64,000 nucleotides of DNA. Origin: Hyaloperonospora brassicae. Its lineage: Eukaryota > Oomycota > Peronosporomycetes > Peronosporales > Peronosporaceae. The stretch's first letter is position 1. Each line of letters starts with the position of its first letter. The notes beneath the pieces were generated by a model, which was not told the origin of the DNA, ran no database searches, and was given only the letters and a program-made list of their open reading frames with translations. A program made the translations under genes and the position numbers. This document shows, one piece after another, positions 1-11,062 of this stretch. Location of the stretch: positions 1 through 64,000 of the forward strand of contig CANTFL010001457.1 in assembly GCA_947650285.1 (NCBI GenBank). Direction: 5' to 3'.

Positions 1-212
1 GGACGATGGGAGCATACCGCCCGCGATCCGGCGATCCAGGTGACGGGTCGCGATCCGGAGACAGGAACACGGTGGAGCCTTCCGACGAGATCGGCGAGGT
101 GGGGAGATGCGTCGGAGAGACCATGATATGGACTTGAGTGGTTGGAGCAAAGTTGATGAGTGACTGCACTGAGGTCAATTGCTGTACAATGGACTTCAGT
201 GCAGGGGGCGGT
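1..212 (+). mobile_element. Gypsy-1: 3' end of internal region
   Basis: This non-coding tail is homologous to the sequence just before the Gypsy LTRs at 13512 and 25939; shared blocks include the text around gatggacttgagtg and the run ending at the polypurine tract. It is the last part of the internal region of a + strand Gypsy element whose body lies left of the window. No open frame of note was seen. Identification rests on alignment by eye to the two other copies. Confidence 0.75.
201..212 (+). promoter_or_regulatory. Polypurine tract of Gypsy-1
   Basis: A G-rich run (gcagggggcggt) sits directly against the TGTGG start of the LTR. The same position holds cagggggtggt before the LTRs at 13512 and 25939. 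In LTR retrotransposons this tract primes plus-strand DNA synthesis, so its presence marks the following LTR as a 3' LTR and not a solo LTR. Confidence 0.75.
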
Positions 213-2080
213 TGTGGAAAAGTCACTAATCAAATTTTCTACGAGGATCGGTGACCACATATTTGAGGCGCCACTTACTGGTGGAGAATTAGACCACGGG
301 ACCTGGTGATCCAATGAGAGATGGGAGGCGATCCCAACGGAGAAAGACGATACGATCCAAATGTCGTCAGAATGACGGGTATCGAACGATCCGAGACGGG
401 GCGTGAAAAGGGATGATTCCCATGCTGCGATCTGGGACAAGGAATGATTGTAACGGTGCGATCTGGGACAAGGGACTGGATTGTACTAAACGGCTGATCT
501 GAAGCAGAATTACTCTGGGAAAGGTGCATCTGGGACCATACGATGCGAAGTGACTCTGTGACAAAGGTGTTGAAATCTATTAGATCGGTGACATTCTATA
601 CCGGGCTCCCAAAAGAAGTACTGATTTAGGTTAATTATGGACTGATCTGGAATTGTGGATGTTGGTGGGAGTCCGGGGGACCGTTGTAAGAACTATGGAT
701 GGTCCCATTGAGCAGATAGACCCTTGGGAATGGTATTGGAGTACACACAATGAACGGAAAAGACATATAGGGCCGGATCGCACTGTGTCGATCCTTAACG
801 ATCTCGAATTGGACATCAGATCGGTCATGTTCCCTGCTGATTATGGATATATCGATGATGGAGCTATCGTATGATGATGTAAATGCTTGTTGAAGGTCTA
901 TGAGAGATGTCCCAAAAGTTCTGACCGAAAGAGCCAGTGGAAGCCGGTCGAATGGACGTCGCAAAATGGATTTAGACACATTCCGCATTTGGATACTATT
1001 TTGGACCTTTCGGTACCAAAATTGGGTATTTGGTACCGCATTTGGAATTTGCTCCCTGTTGTGGTGTCTAGGTACGATATCGGGAGTATTGGCGCTATCT
1101 TTGGAGCACAGGTCACGAGATTTCGACACGTGTTCAAAGGGGCGGTCAAGCTTAAAGGTGATATCGACTTGGAGAGTGACCTACGGTTAAGAATAGGCTT
1201 AATGATAGGATGGCTATTAATTTGGTTGGTTAATAAACAGACTTGAACTCTACTTCTTCTGCTCACGACGCACGTTCCCCTCCCCTCTTCTCCGGGCAAG
1301 ATTAATTTGGCTTCCCCGGCGGGTCAAGACGCGCGTGTTACAAGGACACAGAAGACCGATCTTGGATTGTTGGCCAAGATCAAGAAGAGCGCTCTCGGGA
1401 TATTTGGCCCGGATCGATCAAGTACTCACACTCAACTCAACTGCTAGGGTAGCAGCCACACAACAAAGGAAAAGGAAAAGGACATTGGACACAAGATCGC
1501 GAGACGGCGCAAGTGGTCAGAAGATCGGGACAAGGCGTTCAAGACAAGACCGAGCAAGATCGTTTTGATTTACTGGACAGATCGGCACGTTTCATTTTGG
1601 CGAAACCCAGGACCGATCTGCCCACATTGCGCGCTTCCGGCAAGATCGGCCGATCCCGAGACTAGATTGGACCGATCCCGACGCAAGATCGACGCAAGAC
1701 AACTATTTGCTGAGTGAAGATTTCCGCACAGCGAAGACCCCGATCCCGAAGACAAATCGAGACCGGTGTGATTTAAGATCGAGATCGCGACATCTCCAAA
1801 TAGAGATCGCCGCGACTCAAGATCAAGATCGCAGAACCCCCGTTCGTGGTGTGAAGATTTCCGCACCGGAAGCGAACTCTTAACCCAACCTCTCAGCGAG
1901 ATCGACACTCCCAAGGCCATTACGAAGAGCTCAAGCCAGCCCAACCGACGGGTACACAAGGTGAGCACAATGCTATACAGCAAGGCTCGGATCGGAGTAC
2001 CCCCTCCGTGAGTCGGCAAGTCTGGGCAAGTGGAAGATTGACACTCACTAAAGTAATTTTGTGAGATCGACTTTACCACA
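213..2080 (+). repeat. Gypsy-1 3' LTR
   Basis: An LTR of 1868 bp begins TGTGG and ends CCACA, giving 5-bp terminal inverted repeats with the TG...CA ends usual for LTRs. Homologous copies lie at 4283-6083 (reverse), 6234-8052, 13512-15328 and 25939-27752. It is very rich in GATC. Small open frames inside it are not supported as genes. It stops exactly where the reversed, truncated gag of Gypsy-2 begins, which suggests that Gypsy-1 inserted into Gypsy-2; the other edge lies outside the window. Confidence 0.85.
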
Positions 2081-4282
2081 GTAATCTCGACGAACGTTCG
2101 GGTCGAACGATCTCGCGTTTGCCGTAACGTCATTGGGGGATGGGTGCCGATCCGTAGTAGCAGCCACGCGGACCGATCTCAATCGATCTTCCGAATCCGA
2201 TCCGTAGGTTTCCGGTCCTGACTCGCTGCTGACGTCCTCAGTACGAATCATCCTCACCGCTCATGCAAGCTTAGACAGCGCTGGACCCTGAGTTCCCTTC
2301 TGTCTGAACTTGGACGATCCCATCATCACTTTCCCTTGACGTGATCTCCCTTGTTGATATCCATGTAGCGTTTTTTGCATGGCGTCTGCGTTTTCTACAT
2401 TCAGCAGTAGCAATTGATTGGACAGATCGGGGTCGTCCAAGGTGTCAATGAAATGGTTGACATGTTCCTTGCGCGCAGCTGGAAATCCAGTCATCACCGG
2501 TATCTTCGCCTGCAGTCCCATCACATTAAGCCGATATAGGTACTGCAAAGGATCTTCCTCCGATCGCTTCTTTGCGTGGTAATACTGTCGGCTCGCGGAC
2601 ATCCCGTGTCCCGCATATTCCACAAGAAAGCTGTTCATCAACTCCTTCCAATTGAATCTCGTCGATCTACTCAGCTGTCGGTACCAATAACGGGCGGGGC
2701 TTACTATGAGATCACCGAAAACCAGACATCTCTCTTCGTCCGGTGCTTGGTCCCGGAGGAACGCTGACTTCAATTTGCCGATCCAGGTTCGTGCTTTGTC
2801 TACTTCCCGATCCTTCCCTGAGAATTCTTTCAGTTCCGAAATCGCTGAGATTCTGATCCTCTGCGTGATGCTCCTCCCTCCGGTAGTCACACCGGTCGAG
2901 GCTACGTGAGCTCGCCGTGGTTTGGGCATCCATAGATTATCTGGGTCGTATTCCGCCCCATGATTGGTCTGCTGGTAAGTGCCCGACTCCACCGATTCCA
3001 TCTCCACATTCGGCATGTCATAGCTTTCGTGCAAGGGTTGGAGAAAGACACGGCGATCTGGGTAGTGGTTTGGCTGTCGATTCATTCGCTGAGCTGTACG
3101 TTGATCCGCCTCGTACTTCTTCATGGCTGCATTGAAGTGCCGACTTAGATCGCTTTCTTCTTGCTCGTCCAGCCCAGTACGGGTACCGGCCGATCTCAGT
3201 AACATGTCGCTCATGGCTAGTACTTTAAAGGCGTCAATCTTGGCTTGACCGATCTTGTTCGGTAAAAACGTACCACCCGATGGTCCCAGAGACATTCGAC
3301 GAATGCTGATGGATCCATCTGACTCGCTCTCGGAGTCGTCCGAGGCGCAGCGGGGCGATCCCGCGGGCTGATTCCGGAGTGAGTCCGAGGGTGTCTCGGT
3401 ATTGTCTTCACGAGTACTGGCTTTGCCCACCAGCATAATTATGATCTCCACAAACTCATTCGCCGCGTTGTTCAACTGTTCCAAGCTGCAACTCAGCAGT
3501 TCATCTCCAACAAAAGCGTTAGGGCAGACACCTATGTCGTCCAACATCTGCAAAATCAAATTGATCTCGTCGACTTTGTTGGTCCCAGGAGGTAAGATCA
3601 AGATCGGCTTATCCAGAGGACCAATCAAATTGGGCTTTGGTATCTTGAACCCTAGATCCGTCTTGAGCAGCGTCTTTAAATGGCCAAAATAGTATTGTCA
3701 TTTCGCACGCTCACGTGCTTCACCCTTCGTCCCCTTCTCCCTGGACGCGATCTTCATTGGGTTACATTTAGTCTTTGGCGTCGTGATCTTTTCTGGTATT
3801 TCATCGTATTCCTCTTTGACTCCGACCTTCGATTGCACGCTTCGGCTGATATGGCGATCTTTAAAGTCCTATCCCATTGATCTCGTCGTGGATCGTTCCA
3901 ATGTGGTCGATCTCGTGATCGTGTTCCTCGGCTTGAGGTCGGGAGATCTGTCAACGAGGAGGTAGGGTTAGGCTTTCGCCTTTGGATTTTCATCCAGCAG
4001 ATCGCTCTTTGCAGAGCGATCTGCGGTGGCCCCCGAAAGGGCCCTAGGAGGTATTTGAGGTTCATATTCCAGATCAATCTCTCGATCTTCCTCTTTCATT
4101 TTCATTTCATCAGAGCCCCTCCCAAAACTCTGATGGTATGGGGATCTTGTGTTTCTGCGTGTCTGCCTCGATCCCTCTGTCGCTGACACTTCAATCCCAG
4201 GTTCTTGCTTGATCTTGACATCTTCGCCAGTGGACTCACGGTGAAATCCAGAGGCCTCAGAAGATCCGGGCACGCGCACCAT
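2081..4282 (-). pseudogene. gag: Gypsy-2 gag (capsid) pseudogene
   Basis: Gag would form the cytoplasmic virus-like particle. Translation on the - strand starts at the ATG at 4282, one base beyond the LTR, and stays in one frame to 2081. It is cut by four stops: TAA at 3968-3970, TAG at 3869-3871, TGA at 3698-3700 and TGA at 2261-2263. No frameshift is needed. The N-terminal 104 codons are charged. The 2261-3628 part (455 codons) holds a retrotransposon gag core with the pattern EFSGKDREVDKARTWI, then PDEERCLVFGDL and ARYWYRQL, typical of oomycete Gypsy capsids. No CCHC knuckle is visible before truncation at 2081. The matching Lys codon in Gypsy-3 is intact where this copy has its first TAA. 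Confidence 0.8.
4264..4281 (-). other. Candidate Gypsy-2 primer-binding site
   Basis: Read on the - strand, the first bases after the LTR are ATGGTGCGCGTGCCCGGAT; the stretch from TGG onward would pair with a tRNA 3' end in CCA. The same sequence follows the LTR at 8052. The primer tRNA was not identified. The site overlaps the gag start codon, which is unusual. Position supports the call; the tRNA match is untested. Confidence 0.4.
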
Positions 4283-6083
4283 TGTGGGAAAGTCGATCTC
4301 ACAAAATCGCTTTAGTGAGTGTCAATCTTTCACTTGCCCAGACTTGCCGACTCACGGAGGGGGTACTCCGATCCGTGCCTTGTTGTATAGCCTTGTTCTC
4401 ACCTTGTGTACCCGTCGGTTGGGCTGGTTTGAGCTCTTCGTAATGGCCTTGGGAGTCTCGATCTCGCTGAGAGGTTGGGTTGAGCGTTCGCTTCCGGTGC
4501 GGAAATCTTCACACCACGAACGGGGGTTCTGCGATCTTGATCTTGAGTCGCGGCGATCTCTATTTGGAGATGTCGCGATCTCGATCCGGAATCACACCGA
4601 TCGCGATTTGTCTTCGGGATCGGGGTCTTCGCTGTGCGGAAATCTTCACTCAGCAAATAGTTGTCTTGCGTCGATCTTGCGTCGGGATCGGTCCAATCTA
4701 GTCTCGGGATCGGCCGATCTTGCCGGAAGTGCGCAATGTGGGCAGATCGGTCCTGGGTTTCGCCAAAATGAAACGTGCCGATCTGTCCAGTAAATCAAAA
4801 CGATCTTGCTCGGTCTTGTCTTGAACGCCTTGTCCCGATCTTCTGACCACTTGCGCCGTCTCGCGATCTTGTGTCCAATGTCCTTTTCCTTTTCCTGATG
4901 TTGCTGCTACCCTAGCAGTTGAGTTGAGTGTGAGTACTTGATCGATCCGGGCCAAATATCCCGAGATCGCTCTTCTCGATCTTGGCCAACAATCCAAGAT
5001 CGGTCTTCTATGTCCTTGTAACACGCGTGCCTTGACCCGCCGGGGAAGCCAAATCAATCTTGCCCGGAGAAGAGGGGAGGGGAACGTGCGTCGTGAGCAG
5101 AAGAAGTAGAGTTCAAGTCTGTTTATTAACCAGCCAAATTAATAGCCAACCTATCATTAAGCCTATTCTTAACCGTAGGTCACTCTCCAAGTCGATATCA
5201 CCTTTAAGCTTGACCGCCCCTTTGAACACGTGTCGAAATCTCGTGACGTGTACTCCAAAGATATCGCCAATACTCCCAATATCGTACCTAGACACCACAA
5301 CAGGGAGCAAATTCCAAATATGGTACCAAATACCCAATTTTGGTACCGAAAAGTCCAAAATAGTACTCAAGATGTGGAATGTGTCTAAATCCATTTTGCG
5401 ACGTCCATTCGACCGGCTTCCACTGGCTCTTTCGGTCAGAACTTTAAGGACTTCACTCATGGACCTTCATCAAGCATTTACATTATCATACAATAGCTCC
5501 ATCATCGATATATCCATAACCAGCAGGGAACATGACCGATCTGATGTCCAATTCGAGATCGAGTAGGCTCGACACAGTGCGATCCGGCCCTATATGTCTT
5601 TTCCGCTCATTGTGCATGCTCCGATACCATCCTCAACGGTTTATCCGCAAAATGGGACCATCCACAATTCTCACAACGGTTCCACGGACCCCCATAAACA
5701 TCCCCACTTCCAGATTGGTCCATAATTAATCTAAATCAGTACTCCCTTTGGGAGACCCGTAGAGAGTGTCACCGGTCTGCAGGATGTTGCACCTTCGTCA
5801 CAGAGTCACATCACATCGCCCGATCTCAGATCCCTGTCCCATATCGCTCCATGGAAATCGTCCTAACTGTCGTCTTGTCCCAGATCACCCCTTCTCAGAT
5901 CGTTCCATACCCATCAGTCTGACGACAGTTGGATCGGATCGCCGATCCCGTTTCCTTATTGGATCGCCGATCCCGTTTCCTTATTGGATCGCCAAGTCCC
6001 AGGCCTCTTTTCCACCAGTAAGTGGCGTCCCAAATGTGTAGCCACCGATCCTCGCACAAAATTTGATGAGTGACTTCACCACA
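4283..6083 (-). repeat. Gypsy-2 5' LTR (reverse orientation)
   Basis: This 1801-bp LTR is the reverse complement of the Gypsy LTR family and is bounded on the + strand by TGTGG at 4283 and CCACA at 6083. Gag starts beside it, so it is the 5' LTR of a - strand element. It carries a private 25-bp tandem duplication (5936-5985). Its outer flank (6084 on) is a scrap of Gypsy internal repeat DNA, so this element inserted into older Gypsy DNA. Confidence 0.85.
5936..5985. repeat. 25-bp tandem duplication in LTR
   Basis: Two adjacent identical 25-bp units start with ggatcgccgatcccg, and a third partial copy starts at 5986. The other LTR copies do not show the duplication, so it is a private replication-slippage event in Gypsy-2. 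Confidence 0.85.
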
Positions 6084-6233
6084 ATGTCAAGATCGTAAAG
6101 TAAGTACGCATTTACCTGATGGATCGTTTGAGCTTTCTGTCATTCATTAAGAACTGGAGACTTCTTTGTACGGGTGTAAAACACAAATTAATTGTTATAT
6201 TCATAATATGTACTTAGTTCGCAACTTTGAATA
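6084..6233 (+). other. Gypsy internal scrap and AT-rich spacer
   Basis: The first about 70 bases match the Asp/Arg repeat region of Gypsy-3 (compare tgatggatcgtttgagc at 10911), so they are a remnant of an older Gypsy copy. The rest (about 6160-6233) is AT-rich and unlike the other elements in the window. It is the left flank of Gypsy-3 and ends in AATA, which is repeated just after the right LTR. No gene is seen here. Confidence 0.6.
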
Positions 6234-8052
6234 TATGGCAAAGTCATCAATTATAATATATGAAATGGATCGGTGGCCATTTAATCAAAGCGCCACATAC
6301 TGGTGAAAAATGGCACGAAGTGATCTGGCGATCCAATGAGAAACGGAAGGTGATCCTACGGAGATCGACGGACCGATCCAACGGTCGGCCGAAGGATGGA
6401 CGTGGAACGGTGTGAGACGAGGCGCAGAAAGGGGTGATTTTCTTGGAACAATCTGGGACGAGTCGCAGACATCGATGATTTCCACGGTGCAATCTGGGAC
6501 GAGGGACTAGATTGAACCAGAAGACCGATCTGAACTGAGAAAGTTACGTCTGAGACCAAGTGATGCGACGTGGCTCTGTGACAAAGTTGTAGCATCCAGG
6601 TGATCGAAGATACACATCACCGATCTCCAATGGGAGTACTGATTTTGGTTAAGTATAGCCCGATCTGGAAGTGTGGATGTTCGTGGAGGTCCGTGGGACC
6701 GTTGTGAGAACTATGGACGGTCCCGTTGAGCGGATAAACCGTTGAGTATATTATTAAAGCATGCACAATGAACGGAAAAGACATATATAAGTCCGGATCG
6801 CACTGTGTCGATCCTCAACGATCTCGAATTGGGCATCAGATCGGTCATGTTCCATGCTGGTTATGGATATATCGATGATGGAGCTATTGGATTGTGATAT
6901 ACATGCTTGATGAAGGTCCATGAGTGATGTCGCAAAAGTTCTGACCGAAAGAGCCAGTGGAAGCCGGTCAAATTGACGTCGCAAAATGGATTTAGACACA
7001 TTCCGCATTTGGATACTATTTTGGACTTTTCGGTACCAAAATTGGGTATTTGGTACCGCATTTGGAATTTGCTCCTTTTTGGTGTCTAGGTACGATATCG
7101 GGAGTATTGGCGCTATCTTTGGAGCACAAGTCACGGGATTTCGACACGTGTTCAAGGGGGCGGTCAAGCTTAAAGGTGATATCGGTTTGGAGAGTGACCT
7201 ACAGTTTGGAATAGGCTTAAGGATAGGATGGCTATTAATTTGGTTGGATAATAAAACAGTTACCGTTTTTACATATAAAGCACGTCGCAGACTTCTCTTT
7301 CGGGCAGGATATTTGGCCTCCCGTCGATCAAGAGACGTCGCACGCGCCGTGTTTCGTGTACTCACCTTGGATTGTTTGGCCAAGGTGGGGTTAAGGTATC
7401 TCAACTCAACTCAAACTGCTAGGGTAGCAGCAAACAACGGTAAAGGAAAAGGATTTTGGTTACAAGATCGCGAGACGGCGCAAGTGGTCAGAAGATCTGG
7501 ACAAGGCATTCAAGACACGACCGAGCAAGACCGAAGCGATCTACAGGGCAGATCGGCACGTTTCATTTTGGCGAAACCCAGGACCGATCCACCCACATTG
7601 CGCGCTTCCGGCAAGATCGGCCGATCCCATGACCAGATCGGACCGATCCCAACGCAAGATCGACGCAAGACTACTATTTGCTGAGTGAAGATTTCCGCAC
7701 AGCAAATACCCCGATCCCGAAGACAAATCGCGATCGGTGTGATTCCGGATCGAGATCGCGACATCTCCAAATAGAGATCGCCGCGACTCAAGATCAAGAT
7801 CGCAGAACCCCCGTTCGTGGTGTGAAGATTTCCGCACCGGAAGCGAACGCTCAACCCAACCTCTCAGCGAGATCGACATCTCCCAAGGCCATTACGAAGA
7901 GCTCAAACCAGCCCAACCGACGGGTACACAAGGTGAGCACAAGGCTATACAACAAGGCACGGATCGTAGTACCGCCACCGTGAGTCGGCAAGTCTGGGCA
8001 AGTGGAAGATTGACACTCACTAAAGTAATTTTGTGAGATAGACTTCACCACA
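6234..8052 (+). repeat. Gypsy-3 5' LTR
   Basis: This 1819-bp LTR starts TATGG (expected TGTGG) and ends CCACA directly before the gag ATG at 8053. Its second half is nearly identical to the 3' LTR, but the segment near 6640-6780 differs strongly from 13915-14060, so the pair is mosaic and not uniformly aged. Confidence 0.85.
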
Positions 8053-9947
8053 ATGGTGCGCGTGCCCGGATCTTCTGAGGCCTCTCGATTTCACCGTGAG
8101 TCCACTGGCGAAGATGTCAAGATCAAGCAAGAACCTGGGATTGAAGTGTCAGCGACAGAGGGATCGACGCAGACACGCAGAAGCACAAGGTCCCCATATC
8201 ATCAGAGTTTTGGGAGGGGCTCTGATGAAATGAAAATGAAAGAGGAAGATCGAGAGATCGATCTGGAATATGAACCTCAAATACCTCCTAGGGCCCTTTC
8301 GGGGGCCACCGCAGATCGCTCTGCAAAGAGCAATCTGCTGGATGAAAATCCAATGGTGAAAACCAAAACGGCGAAAGCCAAACTCAATACCCTCGTCAGC
8401 AGGTCACCTGACATTAATACGACGAAGACGTTGGCCGGATCGGCATGAAAGAAGAAGAAAGTGCTGGGATCGAATGTCGAAGAAGATCGAATCGGAAAAC
8501 CAATCGGATCGAAGATCGTAGTAAAAGAAGAATATTATCGTGAGATGGCCCAGATCGCGGTGTCGAAGATTGAGTCGGTGACTCAAATGTGGGATTGTGC
8601 GAAATGTGCTATTATAGCCACTTCAAGACACTGCTCAAGACAGACCCAGTGTTCAAGATATTACGGCCCAGGTGGATCGGCCCTCTGGGTAAGCCGATCT
8701 CGATCCCGCCGCCCGTGACTAGCAAACGCGGCGCGATTGATTTGATTTTGCAGATGTTGAATGACACGGGATTCTGCCCCAATGCTTTCGATAAAGATTA
8801 ATTGATGAGATGCAACTTGGAACAGTTGAAGAACGCAGTAAGCGAGTTCGGAAAGGTCACGATACTTCTGGTGGATAATACCACCACTCCTAATGACGGG
8901 ATCGTCATACCCTCGGGATCACCTCAAGAAAACCCCTCAGGATCGACTTATTACGCTCCATCTGACTCCGAGATTGAGTCAGATAGGTCCATCAGCGTTT
9001 GTCGGATGTCTCTGAGACCATTGGGAGGATCGTTTCTAAAGGAAAGGATCGGCAAGGTCAGGATTGAAGCCTTTGAAGAGCAAGCCAAGATCGACATACA
9101 ACCAAGGTCGTCCGTGATCTCATGTCTGGAAGATTTTTCAGGAAAAGGTCGAGACGAAGATTGGGCTTGGAGCTGGATCGACAAGGTCATGTCGACTTTT
9201 CTTCGAGAACAAATACCTGATGAAGAAAAATGTTTGGTGTTTGGTGATTTGCTCACCGCTCCAGCCCGATATTGGTATCTTCAACTAAACGCATCGATGC
9301 AATTTGATTGGAAGGCGCTGGTGGAAGAATTCTTGTTCGAATATTGTAGACAAGCGGTCGACAGGGCCTCCGTCTTCTCAAATCTGGAAGAGTTTTCAGG
9401 AAAAAGTTGAGACGAAGATTGGGCTCGGAGCTGGATCGGCAAGGTCAGATCGGCTTTTGCTCGAGAACAAATACCCGATGAAGAAAAATGTTTGGAGTTT
9501 GGTGATTTGCTCACCGCTCCAGCCCGATATTGGCATCTTCAACTGAACGAATCGATAAAATTTGATTGGAAGGCGCTGGTGGAAGAATTCTTGTTCGAGT
9601 ATTGTGGACACGAAGAATCGGTCGATCAACAATACTACCTTTCACGAAAACAATCGGATGAGAATCCAATTATCTTCTCAGGACAACGTCCACCGTATAA
9701 ATCGAAGGTTAAAAAGATAAAAGCTACTGATCAACCCATCGAGATCTATGTTGGAGAATCTACGGAGGTGAAGATCGGTATTAGTCAAGCGTTCTCAAGG
9801 TTGTGGATCGCACGAGAACATGATTGGGTGCCAACAGTAAGATACGGCCCTGGCAAGCTATTATATCTGCAGGTGACGAATATTGGTGATCAGAAGATCG
9901 TGTTACCACCTCATACCACACTCGGTATGTGGATGAAAGGCGAGTAA
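8053..9947 (+). pseudogene. gag: Gypsy-3 gag pseudogene with linker remnant
   Basis: The N-terminal part (8053-8448, 131 codons) matches the Gypsy-2 gag start and ends at TGA, but the same frame continues with a Lys-rich KKKKV stretch. A frameshift near 8620 moves reading to the frame of 8589-8801, which stops at TAA (8799-8801) and continues 8802-9410 and 9411-9947. The capsid core (EDFSGKGRDEDWAW, PDEEKCLVFGDL, ARYWYLQL) occurs twice through an internal duplication. The second copy has CGA changed to TGA at 9408-9410. The last about 80 codons (for example LPPHTTLGMWMKGE) resemble the segment between protease and RT in oomycete Gypsy polyproteins. The gag end and protease are therefore deleted between about 9660 and 9720. 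Confidence 0.75.
9125..9625 (+). repeat. Direct duplication within gag core
   Basis: The block from 9125 (tctggaagatttttcagg) reappears from 9383 (tctggaagagttttcagg), an offset of 258 bp or 86 codons. Both copies run through the capsid core to the ttcttgttcga segment. They differ at scattered sites, so the duplication is not the newest event. The offset keeps the frame. Confidence 0.8.
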
Positions 9948-11062
9948 ACATCACGATCTCAAGGATACGTGTTGTATGGATCTGGCCGATATAAGGAGTG
10001 TCAAACCTTAGCGTATGAAAATACTACAGATGAACAATGGAAGTGGCCCGAAAATGAATGGATCGAATCTCCAGCGAATCCTGCTAACTATGTTAAATCG
10101 ATAGAGTTAATGACACGACCAAAAGATGATCCGGTGGAAACGGCAAGGGAAGCGGCAGTAATTACTCAACGGATTTCTAAAGTTAAAACGGGAGGAGAAA
10201 GTATCAAATCTACGTCAGGAGAAGAGAACGCCGTCGTCGATATACTCTCACATGATGAATCATTTTGGAGTTCTGCTGATCGAGATCGCGAAAGGGATAT
10301 ACAGTATTTGATGGAACGAGATCGAAGAGTGGTTCATCCTTCACACGATAGATCGTTTCAACGTCATATTGATCAAGATCGAGAAAGTGATCGCTCCTAT
10401 GTAATGAATCGAGATTATGTAGATGACCCACAGCATTGGACATGTCAAGATTGCGATGATGATATACATTATTCGACAGATCGAGACTGCGGAATAAATT
10501 CGACATATTACTATAAATCGTTTACGCTTTCTATCGATCAAGATCGAGAAAGAGGTCAAGGAATTTCTACGGATCAAGATCCCGAAGGTGACTCGCAGTA
10601 CTGGATCTGTCAAGATCGCAAAGTGATTTTGCATTTAACTGATGGATCGTTTCGAATTTCTATCGATCAAGATCGAGAAAGTCATCAAACGTATGGTATG
10701 AATCAAGATCTCGATGCTGATCTGGACCTCAGCGCGGATTTCTATGCGGCGATCACCCTACAAGTGGAGATCAATATGGCGAATACGACCTGCATTCACA
10801 TGATGGATCGTTTGAGTTTTCTGTCGATCAAGATCGAGAAGATCGAGAAGATTGCGAAGGTGAACCACCGTGTTCGACTTGTCAAGATCGCAAATTGATT
10901 TCACATTTACCCGATGGATCGTTTGAGCTTTCTATCGATCAAGATCGAGAAAGTCATCAAACGTATGATGTGGATTAAGATCTCGAAGCTGATCTGGACA
11001 GGGGGTGTGGATTTCTTTGCGGCGATCACTCTACAAGGGGAGATGTATATGGCGAAAACGAT
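9948..11062 (+). pseudogene. Gypsy-3 Asp/Arg-rich repeat region (replaces RT)
   Basis: An open stretch at 9969-10898 (309 codons) starts with a linker remnant (GRYKECQTLAYENTTDE) known in position, not function, from oomycete Gypsy polyproteins. It then enters degenerate repeats of the form DGSF-x-x-SIDQDRES. Repeats start near 10251, 10334, 10513, 10641, 10801, 10909 and 11074, the fifth in another frame. The DNA core is gatcaagatcgagaa, so the repeats also concentrate GATC. No RT motif (such as YVDD or YIDD), RNase H or integrase catalytic core is present where the polymerase should lie. The product would be hydrophilic and highly charged. Function unknown; it may be a degenerate low-complexity insert. 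Confidence 0.55.

Noticed and set aside
653..1246. Small open frames within the Gypsy LTRs (up to about 230 codons in some copies)
   Set aside because: They occur on both strands, vary in length between LTR copies and show no domain; treated as chance frames in a low-stop sequence.
213..2080. Solo LTR
   Set aside because: A polypurine tract and internal tail homologous to other copies lie directly before it, so it is the 3' LTR of an element extending beyond the window.
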